Source: CAYRIF01 sp964424205
GTDB lineage: Bacteria; Bacteroidota; Bacteroidia; Cytophagales; Cyclobacteriaceae
Length of the DNA: 21,164 nt
Assembly: GCA_964424205.1 (NCBI GenBank)
Contig: CAYRIF010000022.1
Coordinates: 1 to 21,164 of the forward strand
Reading direction: 5' to 3'
The notes below the pieces were generated by a model. That model was given only the letters and a program-made list of their open reading frames with translations, made no database searches and had not been told where the DNA came from. Below, one piece after another: positions 1 through 5,820 of this stretch. Every line of letters begins with the position of its first letter. Positions within the stretch are counted from its first letter, which is position 1. The position numbers were made by a program, and so were the translations under genes.

Positions 1-1155
1 TACCTTATTTTCATACTGCTCCAAATTATTCCAAAGCTCAAGCTGTGCTAAAGTTTGGTTGGTAAATGAGTTGGACATCACAAATGACGGATGACCAGTA
101 GCACAACCAAGATTGACTAATCTACCTTCTGCCAGTAAGATAATCTCATTGCCATTTGCTAACGTATATTTATCTACCTGAGGTTTAATTTCCTCTTTCT
201 GAGCATTTACATTCAACCAAGCTACGTCAATTTCATTGTCAAAATGCCCAATGTTACAAACAATTGCTTTGTCTTTCATTTTACTAAAATGCATTCCTGC
301 AATGATGTCTTTGTTTCCTGTTGCTGTTACAATAATATCTGCTTCTTCTACCGCATCAATCATTTTCTTAACTTCAAAACCATCCATTGCAGCCTGTAGC
401 GCACAGATAGGATCAATCTCGGTAACAATTACTCTAGCGCCTGCTCCTTGTAGGGAAGCCGCAGAGCCTTTACCAACATCTCCGTATCCACCAACAACTG
501 CCACTTTTCCCGCCAGCATCACATCTGTTGCTCGTCTGATCGCATCTACCAAAGATTCTTTACAGCCATATTTATTATCAAATTTTGATTTAGTGACCGA
601 ATCATTCACGTTGATAGCAGGCATAGTTAGCGTACCATTTGCCTCTCGCTCTTGCAATCTATGCACACCAGTTGTGGTCTCTTCCGACAAGCCATTGATA
701 CCAGGTACTAATTCAGGGAATCTATCCAATACCATATTAGTCAAATCACCACCATCATCCAAAATCAGATTTAGTGATTTTCCACCCTCGAAAGCATGCA
801 ACGTCTGCTCAATACACCAGTCAAACTCTTCCTCGTTCATGCCCTTCCAAGCGTAAACAGGAACACCTGCAGCAGCAATTGCAGCAGCGGCATGATCTTG
901 CGTAGAAAAAATATTACAAGAAGACCAAGTCACATCAGCACCTAGCGCCACCAATGTCTCAATCAAAACAGCCGTTTGAATAGTCATGTGTAAACATCCT
1001 GCAATTCTTGCGCCTTTCAGCGGTTGCGAATCGCCAAATTCTTCTCTTAATGACATCAGTCCAGGCATTTCTGCCTCTGCCAATGTGATTTCTTTTCTTC
1101 CCCAGTCCGCTAGGGAAATATCCTTTACTTTATACTTTAATGTTGTATCTATCAT
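1..1155 (-). CDS. ahcY: Adenosylhomocysteinase (S-adenosyl-L-homocysteine hydrolase), 3' end cut by the window edge
   Basis: This cytosolic, NAD-dependent enzyme splits S-adenosylhomocysteine into adenosine and homocysteine, which relieves product inhibition of methyltransferases in the activated methyl cycle. The reading frame is open from an ATG at 1153-1155 through 385 codons to base 1. The N-terminus reads MIDTTLKYKVKDISLADWGR. Family landmarks are GCLHMTIQTAVLIETL (about residues 53-68), the DDGG segment, NVNDSVTKSKFDNKYGC, the NAD-binding glycine-rich stretch VVGGYGDVGKG and the later TATGNKDII and CNIGHFDNEID segments. Members in this phylum have roughly 435 residues, so about 50 C-terminal residues lie outside. 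A close-to-consensus promoter lies just upstream at 1176-1207. I see no frameshift. The identification is firm. Confidence 0.97.
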   Translation of the reverse strand, partial: MIDTTLKYKVKDISLADWGRKEITLAEAEMPGLMSLREEFGDSQPLKGARIAGCLHMTIQTAVLIETLVALGADVTWSSCNIFSTQDHAAAAIAAAGVPVYAWKGMNEEEFDWCIEQTLHAFEGGKSLNLILDDGGDLTNMVLDRFPELVPGINGLSEETTTGVHRLQEREANGTLTMPAINVNDSVTKSKFDNKYGCKESLVDAIRRATDVMLAGKVAVVGGYGDVGKGSAASLQGAGARVIVTEIDPICALQAAMDGFEVKKMIDAVEEADIIVTATGNKDIIAGMHFSKMKDKAIVCNIGHFDNEIDVAWLNVNAQKEEIKPQVDKYTLANGNEIILLAEGRLVNLGCATGHPSFVMSNSFTNQTLAQLELWNNLEQYENKV

Positions 1156-1175
1156 CTCTTTATTTTTTAGTGGTG

Positions 1176-1207
1176 CAAAGTTAAGCTAATTAGGTGCTAA
1201 TTTCAAA
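1176..1207 (-). promoter_or_regulatory. Bacteroidota-type promoter of ahcY
   Basis: On the minus strand TTTG (1204-1207) is followed by 20 bases and then TAACTTTG (1176-1183), a full match to the phylum's TTTG / TAnnTTTG promoter. Transcription would start near 1169-1171, giving a leader of about 15 bases before the ATG at 1155. The leader is A-rich with only a GAG next to the start, as is usual where Shine-Dalgarno sequences are little used. Confidence 0.7.
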
Positions 1208-1234
1208 GGGTTAGATTTGTAATATAGGTCAATT

Positions 1235-1246
1235 ATTACATGTAAT
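1235..1246. promoter_or_regulatory. Perfect 12-base palindrome upstream of the ahcY promoter
   Basis: ATTACATGTAAT reads the same on both strands and lies 28 bases upstream of the -33 element of the ahcY promoter. Its position fits a dimeric regulator's site, but no regulator is known from this window and a palindrome of this length in AT-rich DNA could be chance. Confidence 0.3.
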
Positions 1247-1304
1247 CTTACTTCCGCTTACAAATTGTTTATATAGCTAGCGTTGTTTTAAAAACAGTTA
1301 GATT

Positions 1305-1328
1305 TTGGTTTGTGAGGACACAAACCAA
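1305..1328. repeat. Perfect 10-base inverted repeat with a 4-base loop (orphan hairpin)
   Basis: TTGGTTTGTG (1305-1314) and its exact complement CACAAACCAA (1319-1328) flank the loop AGGA. Neither strand has a T-run after the stem, so it is not a standard terminator. It lies in the 255-base stretch between ahcY and hpf, which otherwise holds only the ahcY promoter, a short palindrome and the hpf terminator. It could be an operator or a structured RNA element. Confidence 0.5.
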
Positions 1329-1376
1329 GGAATCATAAAATCAATATGCTTCACTTAAGTACCATAGATTAATATG

Positions 1377-1411
1377 GCATAAAAAAAGCGCCCATAGACG
1401 CTTTGTTATGC
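1377..1411 (-). terminator. Rho-independent terminator of hpf
   Basis: Read on the minus strand, AAAGCG (1399-1404) and CGCTTT (1385-1390) form a stem around an 8-base loop and run directly into more T residues (1381-1384). The outer bases GCATAA and TTATGC (1406-1411 with 1377-1382) can extend the stem. The 5' side touches the hpf stop codon, so it would end the rpsU-xerC-hpf transcript. Confidence 0.75.
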
Positions 1412-1710
1412 TAGTGTTTTTGCAATTTTTCTTTATGCTTTCTCAGCTGCCGCTTCAAGGAATTTACTGCCAAATCTGTGGCCGCTTCAAAAGATTTTGA
1501 TTGTTCTTTAACGAATAATCGTTGCCCTGGTACGTTTAATTTTATCTCCACAATTTTATTTTCTCCGTTATCGTCCCTTTCAAGTTTTAAAAAAACCTCG
1601 CCGTCTACAATTCTATCAAAAATAGTTGCTAGTTTCCCTGTCTTCTTCTCTATAAAATCTAATAATTTTTGATCAGCGTCAAATCGGACTGCATGCATTT
1701 GTAATTTCAT
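1411..1710 (-). CDS. hpf: Ribosome hibernation promoting factor, short form (HPF/RaiA family)
   Basis: The 99-residue protein matches the short HPF / sigma-54 modulation family. These proteins bind in the tRNA and mRNA channel of the 30S subunit and silence ribosomes in stationary phase or starvation. Visible family features are the N-terminal strand MKLQMHAVRFDADQKLLDFI, the helix EKKTGKLATIFDRI, the strand segment EVFLKLERDD with KIVEIKLNVPG, and the helix FEAATDLAVNSLKRQLRKHK with its basic end. There is no long-HPF C-terminal dimerisation domain, so 100S ribosome formation would need another factor. It lies 25 bases downstream of the recombinase gene on the same strand and ends in a hairpin terminator. 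A TAAATTTG element at 1718-1725 could give an extra, nearly leaderless transcript, but no -33 partner is visible. Confidence 0.93.
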   Translation of the reverse strand: MKLQMHAVRFDADQKLLDFIEKKTGKLATIFDRIVDGEVFLKLERDDNGENKIVEIKLNVPGQRLFVKEQSKSFEAATDLAVNSLKRQLRKHKEKLQKH

Positions 1711-1735
1711 AATCTTTCAAATTTAAATATTAAAC

Positions 1736-2617
1736 TTACGCTTTTGGGTGAGCTTGCTCAAACACTTTTTTAAGTTTATCCATCGAATTATGTGTATAAA
1801 CTTGTGTTGCTGCTAAACTCGTATGCCCTAGCAAATCTTTCACTGCATTAAGGTCAGCTCCCTTATTTAACAGGTGCGTCGCAAAAGTATGTCGCAATAC
1901 ATGCGGACTCCTTTTATCTAATGTTGTGAAAATGCTTAGGTATTTATTCACCACCCTATAAATCATCACAGGGTAACATTTCTCTCCTTTATCTGTAACG
2001 AGTAAAAAGTCATTATCGCTATAGCCAAATTGATCTTTTTTATAACGGATATATTTTTCTATAACTGCTGATAACCCTTTCGAAAAAGGAATCACCCTTT
2101 CTTTATTTCTTTTGCCAAGCACCTTGATGGTTCGTTCATAAAAACTAACCCAATCTGTCTTCAAATTCATCAATTCCGATAATCGAATTCCGGTACCATA
2201 AAGCATTTCTAGAATCAGCTTATCTCGCCAACCAGCAAAATCATCTGTGAACTCGTGATTATCCAATAGCTGCGAAATATCTGTCTCTTGAACAAAAGAA
2301 GGCAATTGCTTTTTGGTCTTCATGACCTGGATTTTCAAAGTAGGGTTTTTCTCAATTACTCCTTTTTTAATAAGAAATTTATAAAATGATCTCAAAGAAA
2401 CCGTTTTCCTATTGACCGACCTTGGACTTATCTTTTTCTCAATCAAAGAAACAAGCCATGGTCTGATATGCGTATAGCCCGCAAACGCTAATTTTATTTC
2501 AGGAAAATTTTCTGCCAGAAATTTTTGGAATTGCGCTAGGTCTGTGCGATACGAGACCAAGGTATGTGCACTATACCTCCTCTCAAACTCCAAATATTTA
2601 AAAAAAGAATTGACCAA
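1736..2617 (-). CDS. xerC: Tyrosine recombinase, XerC/XerD type
   Basis: This is a 293-residue site-specific recombinase of the integrase family, the usual length for chromosomal Xer proteins, which resolve chromosome dimers at dif. The N-terminal SAM-like DNA-binding domain covers about residues 1-95 (FFKYLEFERRYSAHTLVSYR). The catalytic domain shows all the active-site residues: R145 in GTGIRLSEL, K169 in LGKRNKERVIP, H239 and R242 in HVLRHTFATHLL, H265 in LLGHTSLA and the nucleophile Y274 in QVYTH. The gene lies between rpsU and hpf, a gene order often seen in Bacteroidota, which favours a housekeeping Xer over a phage or transposon integrase. XerC and XerD cannot be told apart from sequence alone. 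The start (MVNSFFKYLE) agrees with the family N-terminus. Confidence 0.9.
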   Translation of the reverse strand: MVNSFFKYLEFERRYSAHTLVSYRTDLAQFQKFLAENFPEIKLAFAGYTHIRPWLVSLIEKKISPRSVNRKTVSLRSFYKFLIKKGVIEKNPTLKIQVMKTKKQLPSFVQETDISQLLDNHEFTDDFAGWRDKLILEMLYGTGIRLSELMNLKTDWVSFYERTIKVLGKRNKERVIPFSKGLSAVIEKYIRYKKDQFGYSDNDFLLVTDKGEKCYPVMIYRVVNKYLSIFTTLDKRSPHVLRHTFATHLLNKGADLNAVKDLLGHTSLAATQVYTHNSMDKLKKVFEQAHPKA

Positions 2618-2678
2618 ATTAATAACGAATTGCTTTGTACTAATCTAGTCAATTTATATTGTAATAAAAAGTGGATGC

Positions 2679-2873
2679 TTAGTAATTTTCCTTTGCGTAC
2701 ATTTTCTGCTTGTATGCAGCCTTTAACTTTTCTGTACGTCTAGCAACGGATTTTTTCTCGAAAAAATTTCTTGCTCTAAGCTCTTTCAAAACACCAGTTC
2801 TTTCAAACTTCTTCTTGAATCTCTTTAAAGCTCTTTCAATTGACTCGTTATCTTTTTTCTTTATTAGTAACAT
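2679..2873 (-). CDS. rpsU: 30S ribosomal protein bS21
   Basis: The 64-residue basic protein begins MLLIKKKDNESIERALKRFK and continues with KFERTGVLKELRARNFFEKKS, the bS21 pattern, with the usual lysine/arginine-rich tail. bS21 sits next to the anti-Shine-Dalgarno end of 16S rRNA. In Bacteroidota it has been reported to help occlude that sequence, which explains the phylum's weak use of Shine-Dalgarno sites. The gene heads the rpsU-xerC-hpf group (61 bases to xerC) and has a near-ideal promoter at 2949-2979. Its leader is about 70 bases long. Directly before the ATG it reads AGAAGAAAAC, which is not a strong Shine-Dalgarno. Confidence 0.96.
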   Translation of the reverse strand: MLLIKKKDNESIERALKRFKKKFERTGVLKELRARNFFEKKSVARRTEKLKAAYKQKMYAKENY

Positions 2874-2920
2874 GTTTTCTTCTAATATATTTGAATAAAA
2901 TTCAATTCCACCATACCTCT

Positions 2921-2937
2921 ACCAAGTGGTTGTTGGT
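2921..2937 (-). promoter_or_regulatory. Small hairpin in the rpsU leader
   Basis: ACCAA (2921-2925) and TTGGT (2933-2937) can pair around a 7-base loop within the untranslated leader of rpsU. An alternative pairing joins CCAC at 2908-2911 with GTGG at 2926-2929. Two exclusive pairings in a ribosomal-protein leader would fit autoregulation, but the stems are short and this is tentative. Confidence 0.25.
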
Positions 2938-2948
2938 TTAGCGGGTTG

Positions 2949-2979
2949 CAAAAATAGAATTTAAAAATTAATTATCAAA
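2949..2979 (-). promoter_or_regulatory. Bacteroidota-type promoter of rpsU
   Basis: On the minus strand TTTG (2976-2979), 19 bases, then TATTTTTG (2949-2956) match the phylum consensus completely. Transcription would start near 2942, leaving a leader of about 70 bases before rpsU. Confidence 0.75.
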
Positions 2980-2997
2980 TGTTTTTACTTAAAATTA

Positions 2998-4308
2998 TCA
3001 ACTCAAATGGCTAATTCTAACCTTTTTCTTTTTCAGTCGGCTATTATTCAGCTGCTTTACTAAATTATCTGCCTTAACACGCAGTACTGCCACATAAGCA
3101 CAGTCCTGTTTTAGTTCAATGGTGCCTAATTCATCTCGTCCAAGTTTGCCCTGTTTAAAGAATAATCCTGCAATATCTCCTTTCGAAATTTTATCCTTTC
3201 TGCCTCCTGAAATATATAACGTCTGCCACTTACTGCTTTGGGGAACACTTTTTGATTGAATTTCAATCACTTCTGAGCCGTCAATAAACCTAGGTAGTGC
3301 TTCGTTTTTCCATTTCAGAATATATGCAGTTCCATCACTATTCATTCTAGCTGTGCGTCCGTTTCTATGTGTAAACTCTTCTTTCTTATACGGAATCTCA
3401 TAATGGATAATGAAATCCATTTCAGGAACATCGATGCCTCTTGCTGCCAAATCAGTCGCTACCAACAATCGATGTGTGCCATTCCTAAATTTTATCAATG
3501 CACGCTCCCGGTCTATTTGCTCCAGCCCTCCATAAAAACAAGCGTGTCCAATGTTCTTCCTTTCCAAAAAATCACTTACATCCTGTATGGTATCTTTCAG
3601 ATTGCAAAAAATAATGCCACTCCCATTTCGAACATACCCTAATAACCGTTCCAACGTATCGAGCTTATCTTTGGTGGGTGACACAACCGTATTTAGTTTT
3701 AATCGATTCTCAACTTCGCTCAGATAGTTTAATTTTTTAGGTTGCTTAATGCCAATAAAATCAGGAATCGCTACTTTTTGCGTCGCAGAGGTGAGTATTT
3801 TCTTTTTGAGTGAAGGTAGTGCGCGCACAATTTCTCTCATCTCCGTTTCAAATCCCACTTCCAAAGATTTGTCAAACTCATCCAATACCAACGTTTTTAT
3901 ATGATTGGTGTCGAAGGTTTCTCTGCGTAGATGGTCGGCTATTCTGCCAGGCGTACCAATAAGTATTGCAGGCGCATGTTTCAAATCCATCCTGTCTTTG
4001 TAGCCCGATCTACCACCATAGACTGCGTTGGTTTTAAAACCGCTGCCCATTTCTCTTGTCACCTGTTCTATCTGAATTGCCAACTCCCTCGAAGGCACTA
4101 ATACCAGCACCTGCACTTGGTCAATTTTAGACTCTAGCGCCGCAATGATTGGCAAAAGAAAAGCGAGCGTCTTACCCGTTCCGGTCGGAGATAAAAGCAC
4201 AATTTCTGAATTCGAAAAGATTGCTTCCTTAGCTTCCTCCTGCATTTTATTAAGCTGCTTGATTCCTAGCTTATTCAGAATGGCTTGCTGATTTTTATTT
4301 CCTATCAT
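2998..4308 (-). CDS. dbpA: ATP-dependent RNA helicase, DbpA-like (DEAD-box family)
   Basis: This 436-residue RNA helicase has two RecA-like domains and a C-terminal RNA-binding domain of the DbpA type. In E. coli, DbpA binds 23S rRNA helix 92 and acts in assembly of the 50S subunit. Motifs in order are the Q-motif region LGIKQLNKMQEEA (about 14-26), motif I PTGTGKT (41-47), PSRELA (72-77), TPGR, motif II as DEFD (143-146) instead of DEAD, SAT (174-176), ATDLAARGID, and HRNGRTAR as motif VI. The segment WQTLYISGGRKDKISKGDIA and onwards matches the DbpA RNA-binding domain. The tail is very basic (SRLKKKKVRISH). A consensus promoter sits directly against the start codon, suggesting a leaderless message. 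The DbpA assignment rests on the C-terminal domain and is likely but not certain. Confidence 0.87.
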   Translation of the reverse strand: MIGNKNQQAILNKLGIKQLNKMQEEAKEAIFSNSEIVLLSPTGTGKTLAFLLPIIAALESKIDQVQVLVLVPSRELAIQIEQVTREMGSGFKTNAVYGGRSGYKDRMDLKHAPAILIGTPGRIADHLRRETFDTNHIKTLVLDEFDKSLEVGFETEMREIVRALPSLKKKILTSATQKVAIPDFIGIKQPKKLNYLSEVENRLKLNTVVSPTKDKLDTLERLLGYVRNGSGIIFCNLKDTIQDVSDFLERKNIGHACFYGGLEQIDRERALIKFRNGTHRLLVATDLAARGIDVPEMDFIIHYEIPYKKEEFTHRNGRTARMNSDGTAYILKWKNEALPRFIDGSEVIEIQSKSVPQSSKWQTLYISGGRKDKISKGDIAGLFFKQGKLGRDELGTIELKQDCAYVAVLRVKADNLVKQLNNSRLKKKKVRISHLS

Positions 4309-4312
4309 ATGG

Positions 4313-4344
4313 CAAAGATAGTACTAATCAACAAAGTGATACAA
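4313..4344 (-). promoter_or_regulatory. Bacteroidota-type promoter of the dbpA-like gene, abutting its ATG
   Basis: On the minus strand TTG (4342-4344), 21 bases and TATCTTTG (4313-4320) form a good match. The element ends only 4 bases before the ATG (4306-4308), so the predicted transcript begins at or within the start codon and would be leaderless. The spacing is at the upper end of the usual range. Confidence 0.55.
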
Positions 4345-4350
4345 TTTGGT

Positions 4351-4635
4351 TTACGAGAATAAATCTGAATGCGACCCTAACCTTACTAAGGTTATTTCAT
4401 TAGGAGCTTCAATTTGAATCCATATAATCAGCAAGTCAGTTTTGATATGGCATTCCCAATTATTTTTATAATTTCCTCTTAATTTATGAGCCTTCATTTG
4501 TACTGGAATCCCTTCAACCCCTTTGACTTTAAGCGCCTTTAAAATATGCTTGATTAAATTAGTATCCTTAGGGTTTCTTCTGATGATTCTTTTCAAATCT
4601 TTTTTAAATTGAGCAGTTTCCCTGAGTAAATACAT
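4351..4635 (-). CDS. Type II toxin, YafQ/RelE-type mRNA interferase
   Basis: The 94-residue protein belongs to the RelE/ParE superfamily and most resembles YafQ, a ribosome-dependent endoribonuclease that cuts mRNA during translation. Residues corresponding to the YafQ active region are visible: HKLRG (His in the middle of the protein), NWECHI, the DLLIIW strand, and GSHSDLF near the C-terminus, with its His, Asp and Phe. The N-terminus YLLRETAQFKKDLKRIIRR is the typical basic first strand and helix. The start codon lies 2 bases after the antitoxin stop codon, so the pair is co-transcribed and probably translationally coupled. No damage is visible, so it should be active. Confidence 0.88.
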   Translation of the reverse strand: MYLLRETAQFKKDLKRIIRRNPKDTNLIKHILKALKVKGVEGIPVQMKAHKLRGNYKNNWECHIKTDLLIIWIQIEAPNEITLVRLGSHSDLFS

Positions 4636-4637
4636 GA

Positions 4638-4874
4638 CTAGGATTCCTCTAATAATTTTTTGAAATAATCATCCAGATCATCTATCTCAGTCAGGTTAAC
4701 ATTGTTTTCGGCTTCGTAAATGGCTTTTTTTGTTTCCTCATTTGGAATGTCACCAACCTCCCGATACAACAAATACTCAATATAATTATTCAAACTCCTT
4801 TTTTGAGCCCGCGCTTTTTCTTTTATCAATTCCAACAAATCTTTATCAAATCGCAATGCCGTTTGAACCTTCAT
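4638..4874 (-). CDS. Type II antitoxin with ribbon-helix-helix N-terminus
   Basis: The 78-residue protein starts MKVQTALRFDKDLLELIKEK, the beta strand and first helix of an Arc/MetJ-type ribbon-helix-helix DNA-binding domain, followed by the second helix SLNNYIEYLLYREV (about 27-40). The acidic C-terminal half (EETKKAIYEAENNVNLTEIDDLDDYFKKLLEES) would wrap and neutralise the YafQ-like toxin encoded immediately downstream. Such antitoxins usually repress their own operon. Its promoter region at 4899-4943 contains repeated GTGATAT sites that could be the operator. Assignment to the DinJ/RelB group is by partner and layout, not by close sequence recognition. Confidence 0.83.
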   Translation of the reverse strand: MKVQTALRFDKDLLELIKEKARAQKRSLNNYIEYLLYREVGDIPNEETKKAIYEAENNVNLTEIDDLDDYFKKLLEES

Positions 4875-4898
4875 GATTTTTTATTTTTTGGTTACAAT

Positions 4899-4929
4899 CA
4901 AAAATACATAATAACAGTGTGATATACAA
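4899..4929 (-). promoter_or_regulatory. Bacteroidota-type promoter of the toxin-antitoxin operon
   Basis: On the minus strand TTG (4927-4929), 20 bases and TATTTTTG (4899-4906) match the phylum consensus. The predicted start is near 4892, about 18 bases before the antitoxin ATG (4872-4874). Confidence 0.65.
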
Positions 4930-4942
4930 GTGATATGTTATT
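4910..4942. promoter_or_regulatory. Candidate operator of the antitoxin: direct and inverted repeats over the promoter
   Basis: GTGATAT occurs at 4919-4925 and again at 4930-4936, offset by 11 bases or about one helical turn. AATAACA at 4910-4916 and TGTTATT at 4936-4942 form a 7-base inverted repeat around them. Both lie between and beside the -7 and -33 elements, where binding by a ribbon-helix-helix antitoxin would block RNA polymerase. That it binds there is inference. Confidence 0.4.
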
Positions 4943-5051
4943 GTTTTCCGCCTCCATTAGCGTCTCTTTCAGAACCTGCTCAACATCAGGCAAGGACTTG
5001 CATGTCTCAAAAGACTCAGAGTCCCTTGCAGGAGACTCTGAGCGAGGTTAG

Positions 5052-5151
5052 NNNNNNNNNNNNNNNNNNNNNNNNNNNNNNNNNNNNNNNNNNNNNNNNN
5101 NNNNNNNNNNNNNNNNNNNNNNNNNNNNNNNNNNNNNNNNNNNNNNNNNNN
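5052..5151. other. Assembly gap of exactly 100 N
   Basis: A run of 100 undetermined bases, a common placeholder size for a gap of unknown length. The 55 bases before it (4997-5051) and the 55 after it (5152-5206) are identical, so the two contig ends may be the same piece of DNA, and the repeat number here cannot be trusted. Confidence 0.98.
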
Positions 5152-5155
5152 CTTG

Positions 5156-5420
5156 CATGTCTCAAAAGACTCAGAGTCCCTTGCAGGAGACTCTGAGCGA
5201 GGTTAGAGCTAAGGATAATAATATCTCTCAGCGCTACTGCTTTTTATATGAAAATTTGATGCAGCGCACCATCATATTTATAGTTGTTAAAACATAACAA
5301 AGTAAGGTGCAGCGCACCGATATATTTCTGAAAGTAAAGTAAAATGGTTGTGAGATAATCATCTAACATCACACAAAGAGTGTGCTTGTTCTCCATTCTA
5401 GCGTCTCGGATGAAGCTGTG
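5156..5420. repeat. Long direct repeat, unit A (265 bases)
   Basis: It begins with the palindrome module and continues through a spacer that is nearly identical to the next unit (5421-5638): GAGCTAAGGATAATAATATC, TTTCTGAAAGTAAAGTAAAA and TTGTTCTCCATTCTAG are shared blocks. This unit contains two copies of TGCAGCGCACC (5260-5270 and 5308-5318), where unit B has one. A CACAC/GTGTG hairpin lies at 5370-5384. Confidence 0.8.
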
Positions 5421-5638
5421 CATTTCTCAAAGGACTCAGAGTCCCTTGCAGGAGACTCTGAGCGAGGTTAGAGCTAAGGATAATAATATCTCTCAGCACT
5501 ACTGCTTTTTATATAAAAATTTGATGCAGCGCACCGAATATATTTCTGAAAGTAAAGTAAAATGGTTGTGAGACAATCATCTAACATCAAACAAAGAGTG
5601 TGCTTGTTCTCCATTCTAGTGTCTCGCATGAAGCTGTG
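5421..5638. repeat. Long direct repeat, unit B (218 bases)
   Basis: This is the second copy of the unit at 5156-5420. It differs by scattered single bases and lacks the segment between the two TGCAGCGCACC copies, keeping one copy at 5525-5535. A third, partial copy (5639-5688) holds only the palindrome module, with a changed centre, and then the homology stops. Confidence 0.8.
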
Positions 5639-5783
5639 CATTTCTCAAAGGACTCAGAGTCCCTTTCAGAAGACTCTGAGCGAGGTTAATTATGCCATTA
5701 CTTTTAACACGACTTGATTAAATATACGATAAAACTCATATAATTAGGCGAATAGATGAATGTTTTTTGCACACTCAAGGATA

Positions 5784-5808
5784 CTCAGCCTGCACAGGAG
5801 GCGCTGAG
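5784..5808. repeat. Diverged palindrome copy just downstream of the acyl-CoA dehydrogenase stop
   Basis: Arms CTCAGC (5784-5789) and GCTGAG (5803-5808) keep pairing although the sixth base pair differs from the other copies. The flanks CAAGGA and CAAGGTA resemble those of the array. It lies 12 bases beyond the stop codon of the minus-strand gene. There is no T-run after it on that strand, so it is at best a weak or Rho-assisted terminator. Confidence 0.55.
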
Positions 5809-5820
5809 CAAGGTATTATC

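Larger units (their letters stand above)
4997..5808. repeat. REP-like palindrome array within a gene-free stretch
   Basis: The 946 bases between the antitoxin and the acyl-CoA dehydrogenase gene carry no convincing gene. They hold five palindromic elements at 5015-5042, 5170-5197, 5435-5462, 5653-5680 and 5784-5808. The first four share arms CTCAGAGTC and GACTCTGAG around a 10-base centre and are followed by CGAGGTTA. The fifth is diverged, with arms CTCAGC and GCTGAG. Copies 2, 3 and 4 are separated by long related spacers (periods of 265 and 218 bases). The form resembles repetitive extragenic palindromes mobilised by REP-associated tyrosine transposases, but no such transposase is in the window. 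The 100-N gap falls inside the array. Confidence 0.8.

Noticed and set aside
236..856. 206-codon open frame on the plus strand at the left end
   Set aside because: It lies wholly antisense to ahcY, whose minus-strand frame is open and shows all family motifs. The plus-strand product resembles no protein and reflects codon use of the real gene.
1156..1410. SAH or SAM riboswitch upstream of ahcY
   Set aside because: The predicted promoter leaves only about 15 untranslated bases before the ahcY start, too short for any riboswitch, and the hairpins lie upstream of the promoter.
1736..2617. Phage or integrative-element integrase
   Set aside because: Length, catalytic residues and position between rpsU and hpf all fit the housekeeping Xer recombinase. 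No attachment repeats or phage genes are near.
4930..5571. Short plus-strand open frames across the repeat region
   Set aside because: One runs through the N gap and both are made of the palindrome repeats, so they are by-products of the repeat sequence. No promoter or known protein family supports them.
5015..5808. Possible CRISPR array
   Set aside because: The repeats are palindromic, spaced irregularly (265, 218 and 131 bases), and the long spacers are themselves copies of one another. No cas gene is nearby.
5784..5808. Intrinsic terminator for the acyl-CoA dehydrogenase gene
   Set aside because: The hairpin belongs to the REP-like family and on the minus strand is followed by TATCCTTGAG instead of a T-run.
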